Of a DNA stretch of 50,720 bases, positions 33,835 to 41,373 are shown in pieces. The notes under the pieces are model-generated. The model was not told the DNA's origin, searched no databases, and was given only the letters and a program-made list of their open reading frames with translations. The stretch covers positions 1-50,720 of the forward strand of contig JAJEHF010000060.1 in assembly GCA_022823865.1 (NCBI GenBank), read 5' to 3'. Numbering within the stretch: the stretch's first letter is position 1; each line of letters starts with the position of its first letter. A program made the position numbers and the translations under genes. Source of the DNA: Bryobacterales bacterium. GTDB lineage: Bacteria; Acidobacteriota; Terriglobia; Bryobacterales; UBA6623.

Positions 33835-36635
33835 ATTCCAAATCGAGAGCTTTCGGCTTGGCCGTCTTCGCAGCGGCCTGTACAGCGCTCTTCGCGCAAG
33901 GCCCGCCCGGCATGCAGCGGATGCTCCCAGTGATGGCCGCACTCGATGCAGACGAGGACGACATCTTGTCGGCAGCGGAAATCGGCGCTGCTCCTGCCGC
34001 GCTGGCAACGCTCGACACAGACGGCAGCGGAAGCCTCGGCCCCGACGAACTATTGCCTCGATTCGGCGGAGGGCCCGGCGGAGGGCGCAGGGCGGGATTC
34101 GCGGGTCCGGGCGGAGGAGCAAGATCGGGCGGAGGCGGCCCTGCGGGCATGTTGCGTCGCATCCCGGTGCTGGCAGCCCTCGATCCGGACGGCGACGGGG
34201 AGATCAGCCCCGAAGAGATCCGACAGGCGTCGGCGTCGCTGGCGACCCTGGACGCCGATGGCAGCGGCACCCTGGCCGGAGACGAACTATTGCCCCGATT
34301 CGGCGGACGCGGGGGGCCGGGCCGCGGCCAAGGTCCGCCCCTGGTTGCGCTTCCGGTCGCGGATGTGCTGGACGCCAATGGTGACCGCGAAATCTCGGCT
34401 GCGGAAATGGCGGCAGCCAGCGCGGCGCTGCGTTCGCTGGACTCAGACGGCGACGGACGCCTCAGCGAAGGCGAAATGCTGCCTGGCGGGGGCGCCTTCG
34501 GCGGGCGTGGGCAGGGTGGCGCACGCGGTCCCGGCGGCATGCTGCGCGCTATTCCGCTGGTCAACGCGCTCGACAGCGATGGCAGCGGGAGCCTCGAAGC
34601 CGCTGAGATCGAGGCCGCGAGCACGGCGTTAGCGACCCTGGACAGCGACAGCAGCGGAGCGCTCGCCGAGAGCGAATTCCTCCCAAGCCGCGGCCGGGGT
34701 CGCGGCGGGCGCGGTTTCCGGGGCGGCGGCCCAGGCGGTTTCGGCGAAGTCGCAGCCGAGCGCAAGCAGCCGGACGAGCTGACACCGGACGAAGGAGCAG
34801 CCACGATTCCTGACCGTGCAACCTTCGAGAAGTTTTCCTACCAGGGCGAACAGGTCATGATCGATGCCGGCCTGCGCGGCCTCGAGTTCGTCAAGTTCGT
34901 CATCACTGAAGCGAACTCCGATGCGCCGCAGATGTACTTCATGAACACTGAGAACTTCCGCGCCCACCCGCAATTCATGCGCGCCGTAGGCCTTGGCTTC
35001 AGCGGGCGCGGCGGGCAGTCCGGCACGATGCGCGGCGTCTTGGTGTTCCGCCCGCTGCTCACCGCACCCAACGGGAACGCCGGGCTGTACACGTTCGAGT
35101 TCGAACCGAGAGACTCGTACCCGTTCGAGATGATCCGGCTCGCCCACGATCTCCTCGCCGAGCACGCTCCGATCGTCGACGGCCAGCTAGCGTACTATCC
35201 CCTGCCAGCCGCTGTCGCACGCTACGAGCAAGAACGCGACCAATACGAAGCCGCCAACCTGGCGGTCTTCCGGGAAGAGGACCTGTTCGGCGAAATCGCT
35301 TATCTTCCGCTCAACGCCGCCGAGGGCTTCGGCTACTTGCGGCTGATGTCGCCCGACGAGCGCCCGAGGGAGCGCGACGTGGTGCTCTACGAGAGCCTCC
35401 CCAACGAGATGCCGCGCGTGGCCGGGATCATCACCAGCGTCCGGCAGACGCCGCTCTCCCACGTGAATCTGCGGGCCGTGCAGGATGGCGTGCCGAACGC
35501 ATTCATCAAGGGGGCGGCTGAGAACCCGGAGATCGTCGGCCTAACCGGCAAGTACGTCCGCTACAACGTCACTCCCGATGGCTACCAACTCCGCGAGGCG
35601 ACTGTTCAGGAAGTTGAGAGCCACTTCGCCAAGTTGCGCCCCGACCAAACGCTCGTTCCGAAACGCAACCTCCAGATCAAGGCGATTCGCCCGCTGAGCG
35701 AACTCGGCTTCGACGACTCTGCCAGCGTGGGCGTGAAGGCGGCCAATGTCGCCACTCTGGGCAGCCTGGACTTCCCGGCCGGCGTGGTGCCGGAAGGATT
35801 CGCGATTCCGTTCCATTTCTACGACAGCTTCATGCGCCACAACGGCTTGTACGAACAAGCCGCGGCCATGTTCGCCGCGCCCGGGTTCGCAACCGACACC
35901 GGCGTTCGCGAAGAGACCTTGCGGCAGTTCCGCAAGACGGTCCGCGCTGGAGAAATGCCCGGCTGGATGCTCGCTGACCTGCAGTCCATGCACGAGCGCT
36001 TCCCAGCGGGCCGCTCTGTCCGGCTGCGCTCGAGCACCAACAACGAGGATCTGCCAGGATTCAGCGGCGCCGGCTTGTACGACTCGTTCACGCACCACCC
36101 GGACGAGGGCCACATCTCCAAGTCCGTCAAGCAGGTTTACGCCAGCCTCTGGAGTTTCCGCGCCTACGAAGAACGCGCGTTCTTCCGCATCGATCACCTG
36201 GCGGCCGCGATGGGCGTGCTGGTCCACCCGAACTACGCGGGCGAGCTCGCCAACGGAGTCGCAGTCACCGAGGACGTCGTGTACCAGACCGGCGGGGCCG
36301 GCCGGCCGCGAATGTACTACGTCAACACCCAAGTCGGCGAGGACCTAGTCACGAACCCGGAAGGCGAGTCCATCCCGGAAGAATTGCTGCTCAGCACCCG
36401 CGGCTCCCGGGACGACCGGTTCATTCGCAGCTCCAACCGAGCCGCGGACGGCGGCGTGATCCTCAACGACGAGCACCGCAACGAGCTGCGCACCTACCTG
36501 CGCGCCGTGCACAACAGGTTCCGCGAGCTGTACCAAGTGTCCGCCAACGAGCGGTTCGCCATGGAGATCGAGTTCAAAGTCACCTCCGACGGTCAGCTGG
36601 CGGTCAAGCAAGCCCGCCCGTGGGTGTTCAACTAA
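33831..36635 (+). CDS. secreted EF-hand protein with phosphohistidine and PPDK-type ATP-grasp domains
   Basis: 934 aa. A signal peptide (cleavage near residue 23) is followed by eight EF-hand loops in four pairs (about residues 36-286) separated by Gly-rich linkers. A middle region follows (residues 325-500), then a PEP-utilising mobile domain with QTPLSHVNLRA, where His544 matches the phosphorylated His of dikinases. The C-terminal PEP/pyruvate-binding ATP-grasp domain has RLRSSTNNEDLPGFSGAGLY (about 731-750) and ends in QLAVKQARPW. The order His domain then ATP-grasp is that of glucan water dikinases, not PPDK. No PEP barrel is present. Export of an ATP-using domain is odd. It is the third gene of the VTC-DUF4956 operon, starting in an ATGA overlap. 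Calcium binding by the EF hands is very likely; the phosphorylated substrate is unknown. Confidence 0.85.
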   Translation: MNSKSRAFGLAVFAAACTALFAQGPPGMQRMLPVMAALDADEDDILSAAEIGAAPAALATLDTDGSGSLGPDELLPRFGGGPGGGRRAGFAGPGGGARSGGGGPAGMLRRIPVLAALDPDGDGEISPEEIRQASASLATLDADGSGTLAGDELLPRFGGRGGPGRGQGPPLVALPVADVLDANGDREISAAEMAAASAALRSLDSDGDGRLSEGEMLPGGGAFGGRGQGGARGPGGMLRAIPLVNALDSDGSGSLEAAEIEAASTALATLDSDSSGALAESEFLPSRGRGRGGRGFRGGGPGGFGEVAAERKQPDELTPDEGAATIPDRATFEKFSYQGEQVMIDAGLRGLEFVKFVITEANSDAPQMYFMNTENFRAHPQFMRAVGLGFSGRGGQSGTMRGVLVFRPLLTAPNGNAGLYTFEFEPRDSYPFEMIRLAHDLLAEHAPIVDGQLAYYPLPAAVARYEQERDQYEAANLAVFREEDLFGEIAYLPLNAAEGFGYLRLMSPDERPRERDVVLYESLPNEMPRVAGIITSVRQTPLSHVNLRAVQDGVPNAFIKGAAENPEIVGLTGKYVRYNVTPDGYQLREATVQEVESHFAKLRPDQTLVPKRNLQIKAIRPLSELGFDDSASVGVKAANVATLGSLDFPAGVVPEGFAIPFHFYDSFMRHNGLYEQAAAMFAAPGFATDTGVREETLRQFRKTVRAGEMPGWMLADLQSMHERFPAGRSVRLRSSTNNEDLPGFSGAGLYDSFTHHPDEGHISKSVKQVYASLWSFRAYEERAFFRIDHLAAAMGVLVHPNYAGELANGVAVTEDVVYQTGGAGRPRMYYVNTQVGEDLVTNPEGESIPEELLLSTRGSRDDRFIRSSNRAADGGVILNDEHRNELRTYLRAVHNRFRELYQVSANERFAMEIEFKVTSDGQLAVKQARPWVFN
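33930..34735 (+). repeat. fourfold EF-hand-pair module repeat inside the secreted dikinase-like gene
   Basis: Four related modules lie at about 33937-34065, 34165-34305, 34351-34490 and 34552-34690. Each encodes two EF loops about 20 residues apart (for example LDPDGDGEISPEEI and LDADGSGTLAGDEL), followed by a Gly/Arg-rich linker. The first two modules share ELLPRFGG, which points to internal duplication. Confidence 0.75.
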
Positions 36636-36636
36636 A

Positions 36637-36650
36637 GCCCCGCTTGGGGC
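36637..36650 (+). terminator. small hairpin between convergent genes
   Basis: GCCCC (36637-36641) pairs with GGGGC (36646-36650) across a 4-nt loop, right after the stop of the dikinase-like gene and before the end of the tsaC-like gene. The stem is short and no T-run follows, so any terminator function would be weak. Confidence 0.3.
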
Positions 36651-36655
36651 GACTC

Positions 36656-37291
36656 CTACTCGGCCAGACAGGCGTCGATATCGGCGGTCGCGACGCCGCC
36701 CTGCTTGATCAGGCGCCACTGTAACGGCGTGATGTCGATCGTGGTGGACGCCGGCCCTTCGATGATCCCGCCATCGACGACCAGGCTGACGCGTCCGTCC
36801 ATGGTCCCGAGCACTTCAAAGCCGCTGCGGCACGTGGGCTTGCCCGACACGTTCGCGCTGGTGGCGATCAGCGGCGTTCCGAATTCGGCCACCAGCCGCT
36901 TCGCCAGCGCGGACGCCGGCCGGCGCACGGCGAGCCTGGCGGTGTTGCCGGTCACGCGCAGGGGCACCTTGGAAGACGCATTCACGATCACGGTCAGCAG
37001 CCCCGGCCAGAAGCGCCGCGCCAGCAGGTAAAAGCTGGACGGCAGTTCGTCGGCGTATTCGACGGCCATTGCCACCGAATCAACTAGCAGCGGCAGCGAC
37101 CGATGCGGCTCCCGTCCTTTCGCCTCGAAGACCTTCGACACGGCGTTGAGATTCAGCGGATCGGCCACTAACACGTACAGGGCATCGCTCGGAATCGCGA
37201 TCACCTGCCCGCCGCGCACGGCGCTGATCGCCGCCTGGACCGCAGCGTCGTCCGGACTCTCGGCCGAAGTTTCAATCAAGTGCGTAGTCAA
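36656..37291 (-). CDS. tsaC: L-threonylcarbamoyladenylate synthase (TsaC/YrdC/Sua5 family)
   Basis: 211 aa, starting with TTG. Complete YrdC-like domain: GGQVIAIPSDALYVLVADP, KVFEAKGREPHRSLPLLV (the K-x-R ... S-x-P-L basic site for ATP and threonine), LARRFWPGLLTVIV, RLAVRRPAS, PLIATSANVSGKPTC and VSLVVDGG. The enzyme makes threonylcarbamoyl-AMP from threonine, bicarbonate and ATP for the t6A37 modification of ANN-decoding tRNAs in the cytoplasm. The common KRP/SLR variants are slightly altered (AKGREPHRSLP). No C-terminal Sua5 domain, so it is of the short TsaC type. It is a single gene, convergent with the EF-hand gene and divergent from the TonB receptor. Confidence 0.92.
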   Translation of the reverse strand: MTTHLIETSAESPDDAAVQAAISAVRGGQVIAIPSDALYVLVADPLNLNAVSKVFEAKGREPHRSLPLLVDSVAMAVEYADELPSSFYLLARRFWPGLLTVIVNASSKVPLRVTGNTARLAVRRPASALAKRLVAEFGTPLIATSANVSGKPTCRSGFEVLGTMDGRVSLVVDGGIIEGPASTTIDITPLQWRLIKQGGVATADIDACLAE

Positions 37292-37391
37292 TCGAGAATC
37301 TCACCCATCCCGCGGGCGCGGAGCAGCGGACCCCGCCTGGGCCGGTGACGAAACCGGGCATTCCACGACACCAACGCCACTTTTTGATTTA

Positions 37392-37414
37392 ACCAAAGGG
37401 TGAATCGATTTGGT
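37392..37414 (+). promoter_or_regulatory. inverted repeat upstream of the TonB receptor gene
   Basis: ACCAAA (37392-37397) and TTTGGT (37409-37414) are separated by 11 bp in an AT-rich patch about 115 bp before the receptor start. GAT and ATC flank the arms. It could be an operator for substrate-dependent control. No clear -35/-10 pair can be assigned. Confidence 0.3.
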
Positions 37415-37529
37415 ATCGTGTGGCGTAATTCTGTGCGGGGTCAGGTCTGGATCGCCCCGAAGAACGTTCGCGTTCGTTCGAGGCGGCGGTCGTAACACCA
37501 TCCCCGCAACGACAAAGGGGGGACAGGAC

Positions 37530-40500
37530 ATGCGCCTAGCATCGATTCTTCTTGCGATCGCCCTCGCGGTCTGCAGCGGGGCGTTCGCCCAGCAAGACCA
37601 AGGCAACATCACCGGCACGATCACCGATTCCACCGGAGCGGTAATCCCCGGCGCAAACATCACAGCGCGCGAGACCAGCACGAACGTGACGCTGATCTCG
37701 TCGTCGAACGAGGGCGGCGTGTACGTCGTCGGGCCGCTCAAGATCGGCACCTATGAAATCTCGGTCGAGTCGGATGGCTTCAAGCGGTCCGTGCGTGCAG
37801 GAGTGGAGATTCACGCCGGCGACCGCATCGGCCTCGACTTCGAGCTCGAAGTCGGCGATCTGGTGGAAGTGGTCACGGTCGAAGGCACCACGCCGGTGCT
37901 CAAGACCGAGAATGCCACGCTGGACTACACGGTCGAGCGCAAGCAGCTGGAGGACTTCCCGCTCAACGGGCGCAGCTACCAATCGCTCGGACTGCTCAGC
38001 GCGGGCGTCGCCCCGGAAATCGGCGGCCGCGACCGCGGACCGCTGGGCACGACATCGTTCGGCAACGGGCTGAGCGTCAACGGCCAGCCAGCCCTGCAGA
38101 ACAACTACCTCATCGACGGCGTAGACAACAACTCGACCGTCATGGGCCTGCAGGACCGCAAATCCCAAGCGGTCATTCCCTCTCTCGACGCCGTGCAGGA
38201 GATGAAGGTCCAGACCTCGAATTACTCGGCCGAGTACGGCCGCAACGCGGGCGGCGTGATCATGGTGTCGATTCGCGGGGGTACCAACGAGTTCCACGGC
38301 AGTGCGTACGAGTTCATCCGCAACGACGTCTTCGATGCGCGACCAGCTTTCGGGCGCAACGACCGCGACGGCGATGGCAAGGCCGATCCGGCGGTGTTGC
38401 GCCAGAACCAGTGGGGCGGCACCTTCGGCGGCCCGATCATCAGGAACAAGGCATTCTTCTTCGGCAGCATCGAGACATGGAACGTGCGGCGCGCCCAGAG
38501 CGATCTGGTGGTCGTGCCGACGCCGCTGGAGCGCGCGGGCGATTTCAGCCAGACGGCTGGCCTGAATAGCCTGCTCGACCCTAATACCTCGTCCGTTCCG
38601 GCCGAGCGGGCGGAATTCCCGAACAGGGTACTCCCGTCCAACTACGCCATGCGCGACCCGGTCGGCAGTGCCCTGGTAGAACTCTACCCGGATCCAAACC
38701 TCTCGGACCCGGCCACGCGCAATAACTTCACCAGCGGCGAGCCTTGGATGACCGACCGGGTGCAGTATGACTTCCGCTACGACCAGACCTTCTCGCAGAA
38801 CGACAGCCTGTTCGTGCGGTACAGCACGTATACCTTTGACCAGAATCGCGGCGCGCCGTTGCCGGGCATAGCGCGTGGCGGCGTCGGGAACGACCGCGCC
38901 CGCGACGACAACGGCGGTTCTCACTTCGTGCTTTCGGAAACCCACGTGTTCAATCCCAATGTCATCAACGAGTTTCGCTTCGGACGCAAGTTCCTTGGCG
39001 TGGACAAGGACATCGATAGCGATGTGCCGCTGTCCGACCTCGCCAACCAGTACGGGTTGCGCGGCATCGACACGTCCGACAACCTGTTCGGCTTGCCCCG
39101 GTTCGCAATGGCCGGGAACCTGCCATTCATCGGCTTGGGCGGCTCGGGCTTCCAGCCCAACATCAAGGACACTTGGACCTATCAGTGGATGAACAACCTC
39201 ACCGTGATCCGCGGCAATCACAGCATCAAGATCGGGGCGGACATTCGCTATGACCGGACGAACATCGTGGGTTCGCAGAACGCTCGCGGCATATTTAACT
39301 TCAACGGAAAGTTCAGTGGGATCAGCTTGGCCGACTTCATGTTGGGGTGGCTGAACAACGCCACCAAGAGCACGCAGGTACTGAGCGACCAACTCTTCCG
39401 GAGCTACATGTTCTTCGTGCAGGACGACTGGAAGGTCACGCCGAACGTGACGTTGAACCTCGGCATGCGATACGAGTTGACCTCGCCGTGGTTCGACGAA
39501 AACAACCGCATGAACAAACTCTCGATCGACTCTCAAAACTACGGCCAGACGATCACGGCGGGAGAGTTCGGGGACAGCTGGTCGCACCGGGCACTGGTCA
39601 ACACGGACACGAACAACTGGGCTCCGCGCGTCGGAATCGCATGGCAGCCCGGCCTGCGCTGGACTGTCCGCGGCGGGGCGGGAGTCTTCTTCGGCGGGCA
39701 GCAGGGCTTGGGAGCGTCGGGGCGCATGCTAGTCAACTTCCCGTTCGTGGCCCAGGTTCAGCGCACCTCGGGCCGGGCGGCCCCGGCATTCTTGTTGCGC
39801 GATGGGTTCCCTGCCGACTTCCTCGGCGACCTCAGCGACCCGGACAATCGGCCGAGAAATATCAGGCTCAATCACTGGTCGACCGAGTTCCCGATGCCCA
39901 CGACGTACCAGTGGAACTTCAGCGTCCAGCGGCAGCTGGCTAACAACCTCGGCCTGACCGTAGCCTATGTGGGATCCTCCTCGAACTTCCTGCTGGGTGT
40001 GTACAACGAGAATGCCGCCACGCGCGGCGACCCCGGCACCGAAGCCTCGCGTCGCAAGCATTTCGAGGACGTCGGCAACTTCAACTACAGGACCCCATAC
40101 GGTTCATCCAACTATAACGGCCTCAACACCACCCTCGCCAAGCGGTTCTCCGGCGGCAACCTGTGGACCATCGCCTACACCTGGGCGCACGGCATTGGCA
40201 ATACTCCCGAGCAGTTTGTGGGCGGCGAGACCGGCGTGCAGGATCCGACCTGCTTCTCGTGCCAGCGCGGCTCGAACTCCAGCGACGTGCGGCAGCGCCT
40301 CGCCACGAGCTATGTCGTTGAGCTACCGTTCGGGCGCGGCAAGCGGCTGCTGGACAAAGGCGGCGCGATCAACGCGATCTTCGGCGGCTGGCAGCTGACA
40401 GGCCTGCTGCAGGCGCAGACGGGCCAGTACTACAACGTCACCCTGCCGAATGCCTTTAGCAACTTGGGCACGCGCGTGGGCACGTGGCGGCCAGACGTGA

Positions 40501-40838
40501 TCGGCGAGCACCGCGTCTCCAACCCCGGGCCAGACAAGTGGTACGAGCGCGCCGCTTTCGAGATTCCGCGGGACGCGAACGGCGTGGCCGACTTCGGCAA
40601 CGTGGGACGCAACACCATGCAGGAGGACGGCATCTTCAACTGGGACATCGGCCTGCAGAAATCCTTCTACCCGACGGAGCGCACGGAAGTGCAGTTCCGA
40701 TACGAGGTCTTCAACCTCACCAACCACCCGAGCTTCAGCGTTCCGAACCGGAACGTGCGCTCGCCGGCCGGCGGCACCATCCGCGGCACGAACACGGATC
40801 CGCGGCAGATGCAGTTCGGACTGCGCATCGTGTTCTAG
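37530..40838 (+). CDS. TonB-dependent receptor with carboxypeptidase-regulatory domain (Oar-like)
   Basis: 1,102 aa. Signal peptide (residues 1-20, ends AFA), then a carboxypeptidase-regulatory/Cna-B domain (GNITGTITDSTGAVIPGANITA), then the plug (FPLNGRSYQSLGLLSAGVAP, LSVNGQPALQNNYLIDGVDNN, VQTSNYSAEYGRNAGGVIMV), followed by the outer-membrane barrel ending in the C-terminal Phe motif FGLRIVF. Oar-like receptors are strongly expanded in Acidobacteria and import large ligands such as glycans with TonB energy. ATG 37530 follows a strong AGGGGGGA site; the frame opens earlier but without signal character. It stands as a single gene with a perfect hairpin after the stop. The broken paralogue at the left edge shares the same plan. 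Confidence 0.95.
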   Translation: MRLASILLAIALAVCSGAFAQQDQGNITGTITDSTGAVIPGANITARETSTNVTLISSSNEGGVYVVGPLKIGTYEISVESDGFKRSVRAGVEIHAGDRIGLDFELEVGDLVEVVTVEGTTPVLKTENATLDYTVERKQLEDFPLNGRSYQSLGLLSAGVAPEIGGRDRGPLGTTSFGNGLSVNGQPALQNNYLIDGVDNNSTVMGLQDRKSQAVIPSLDAVQEMKVQTSNYSAEYGRNAGGVIMVSIRGGTNEFHGSAYEFIRNDVFDARPAFGRNDRDGDGKADPAVLRQNQWGGTFGGPIIRNKAFFFGSIETWNVRRAQSDLVVVPTPLERAGDFSQTAGLNSLLDPNTSSVPAERAEFPNRVLPSNYAMRDPVGSALVELYPDPNLSDPATRNNFTSGEPWMTDRVQYDFRYDQTFSQNDSLFVRYSTYTFDQNRGAPLPGIARGGVGNDRARDDNGGSHFVLSETHVFNPNVINEFRFGRKFLGVDKDIDSDVPLSDLANQYGLRGIDTSDNLFGLPRFAMAGNLPFIGLGGSGFQPNIKDTWTYQWMNNLTVIRGNHSIKIGADIRYDRTNIVGSQNARGIFNFNGKFSGISLADFMLGWLNNATKSTQVLSDQLFRSYMFFVQDDWKVTPNVTLNLGMRYELTSPWFDENNRMNKLSIDSQNYGQTITAGEFGDSWSHRALVNTDTNNWAPRVGIAWQPGLRWTVRGGAGVFFGGQQGLGASGRMLVNFPFVAQVQRTSGRAAPAFLLRDGFPADFLGDLSDPDNRPRNIRLNHWSTEFPMPTTYQWNFSVQRQLANNLGLTVAYVGSSSNFLLGVYNENAATRGDPGTEASRRKHFEDVGNFNYRTPYGSSNYNGLNTTLAKRFSGGNLWTIAYTWAHGIGNTPEQFVGGETGVQDPTCFSCQRGSNSSDVRQRLATSYVVELPFGRGKRLLDKGGAINAIFGGWQLTGLLQAQTGQYYNVTLPNAFSNLGTRVGTWRPDVIGEHRVSNPGPDKWYERAAFEIPRDANGVADFGNVGRNTMQEDGIFNWDIGLQKSFYPTERTEVQFRYEVFNLTNHPSFSVPNRNVRSPAGGTIRGTNTDPRQMQFGLRIVF

Positions 40839-40853
40839 CGCCTCAGGCACTCA

Positions 40854-40886
40854 GGCGCGGCGGGCCGCACGTAGGCCCGCCGCGCC
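40854..40886 (+). terminator. perfect 13-bp GC-rich hairpin after the TonB receptor
   Basis: GGCGCGGCGGGCC (40854-40866) and GGCCCGCCGCGCC (40874-40886) are exact reverse complements around a 7-nt loop, 15 bp after the receptor stop. No T-run follows. It is probably a transcription end or an mRNA 3' stabiliser. Confidence 0.55.
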
Positions 40887-41112
40887 AATCGCGCTCGATT
40901 GCTCGAAGTCGGGCTGAGCCGCGCAGAGCAGAGCTCCTAAACATCTAGCCCAACACTTGGAGGGAAGGTTCCGGCTACCGGTATCTCATGTTCCTGTCCG
41001 CCCTATCCTATTCCACGCCACCGCAGAAAAATCTGGCCTGCCGACGTTACGCTTCATGGGCGAATGGCCCACCGATATAGAGGCAATCGTCCTTCCGGAA
41101 CTTGATTCCGGG

Positions 41113-41240
41113 GATGCGAGAATCTTAGTGTGCATCACTGTCGAGTGGCACTCGAACTCCAGACTGTGAAACTCGATTGGTCAGACGGTGAGCATGAGGC
41201 CATCGTCTGGAAATACTTCGTAATGCTCGAAGCAGAGCAG
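41113..41240 (+). repeat. diverged direct repeat, copy A (leader and start of a DUF3883-type gene)
   Basis: This matches 48175-48302 without gaps. By hand count, 40 of 53 bases in the untranslated leader and 61 of the first 75 coding bases agree. The pair flanks the methylase, toxin-antitoxin, helicase and nuclease genes in direct orientation. Confidence 0.8.
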
Positions 41241-41288
41241 AGGAGCCGACAGTTCAAGAAAAGGCCGAGTGCGACGGTGTCGGAATGA
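41166..41288 (+). pseudogene. N-terminal stub of a DUF3883-type gene
   Basis: GTG at 41166 opens 40 codons ending in TGA at 41286. The product starts VKLDWSDGEHEAIVWKYF and continues VMLEAEQRSRQFKK, against TLNWSDREVEAIVRDYF and VMLEAEQNGRKFNK in the full DUF3883 protein at 48228. Similarity stops after about 32 residues. This is either a decayed paralogue or the left half of an ancient duplication around the defence genes. Even the GTG start and the leader are preserved. Confidence 0.7.
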
Positions 41289-41328
41289 GGCAGGCCCGAG
41301 GTCAAACAGTCGGATCAAGCGGAAGCAA

Positions 41329-41367
41329 ATGAACATGAGTGCCGTCGTAGTCGAGGCGAATCAGTAA
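41329..41367 (+). other. 12-codon frame just upstream of, and in frame with, the methylase: leader peptide or nonsense-truncated start
   Basis: ATG 41329 has GGAAG close upstream and encodes MNMSAVVVEANQ, then TAA. This is in the same frame as the methylase ATG at 41374, with only two codons between. A TAA created from CAA would give Q-Q-P followed directly by the methylase. The ATG at 41374 lacks a visible ribosome binding site, so reinitiation after the stop is possible. Confidence 0.4.
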
Positions 41368-41373
41368 CAACCG

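Noticed and set aside
33930..34735. repeats considered as a CRISPR array or minisatellite
   Set aside because: They are imperfect and in frame, and they encode EF-hand loops, so they are protein modules.
37536..39587. 683-codon open frame on the minus strand opposite the TonB receptor
   Set aside because: Antisense shadow of a long high-GC gene with no recognisable motifs.
40957..41169. 70-codon frame between the TonB receptor and the defence genes
   Set aside because: It overlaps the leader of the DUF3883 stub, has no family pattern and no ribosome binding site.
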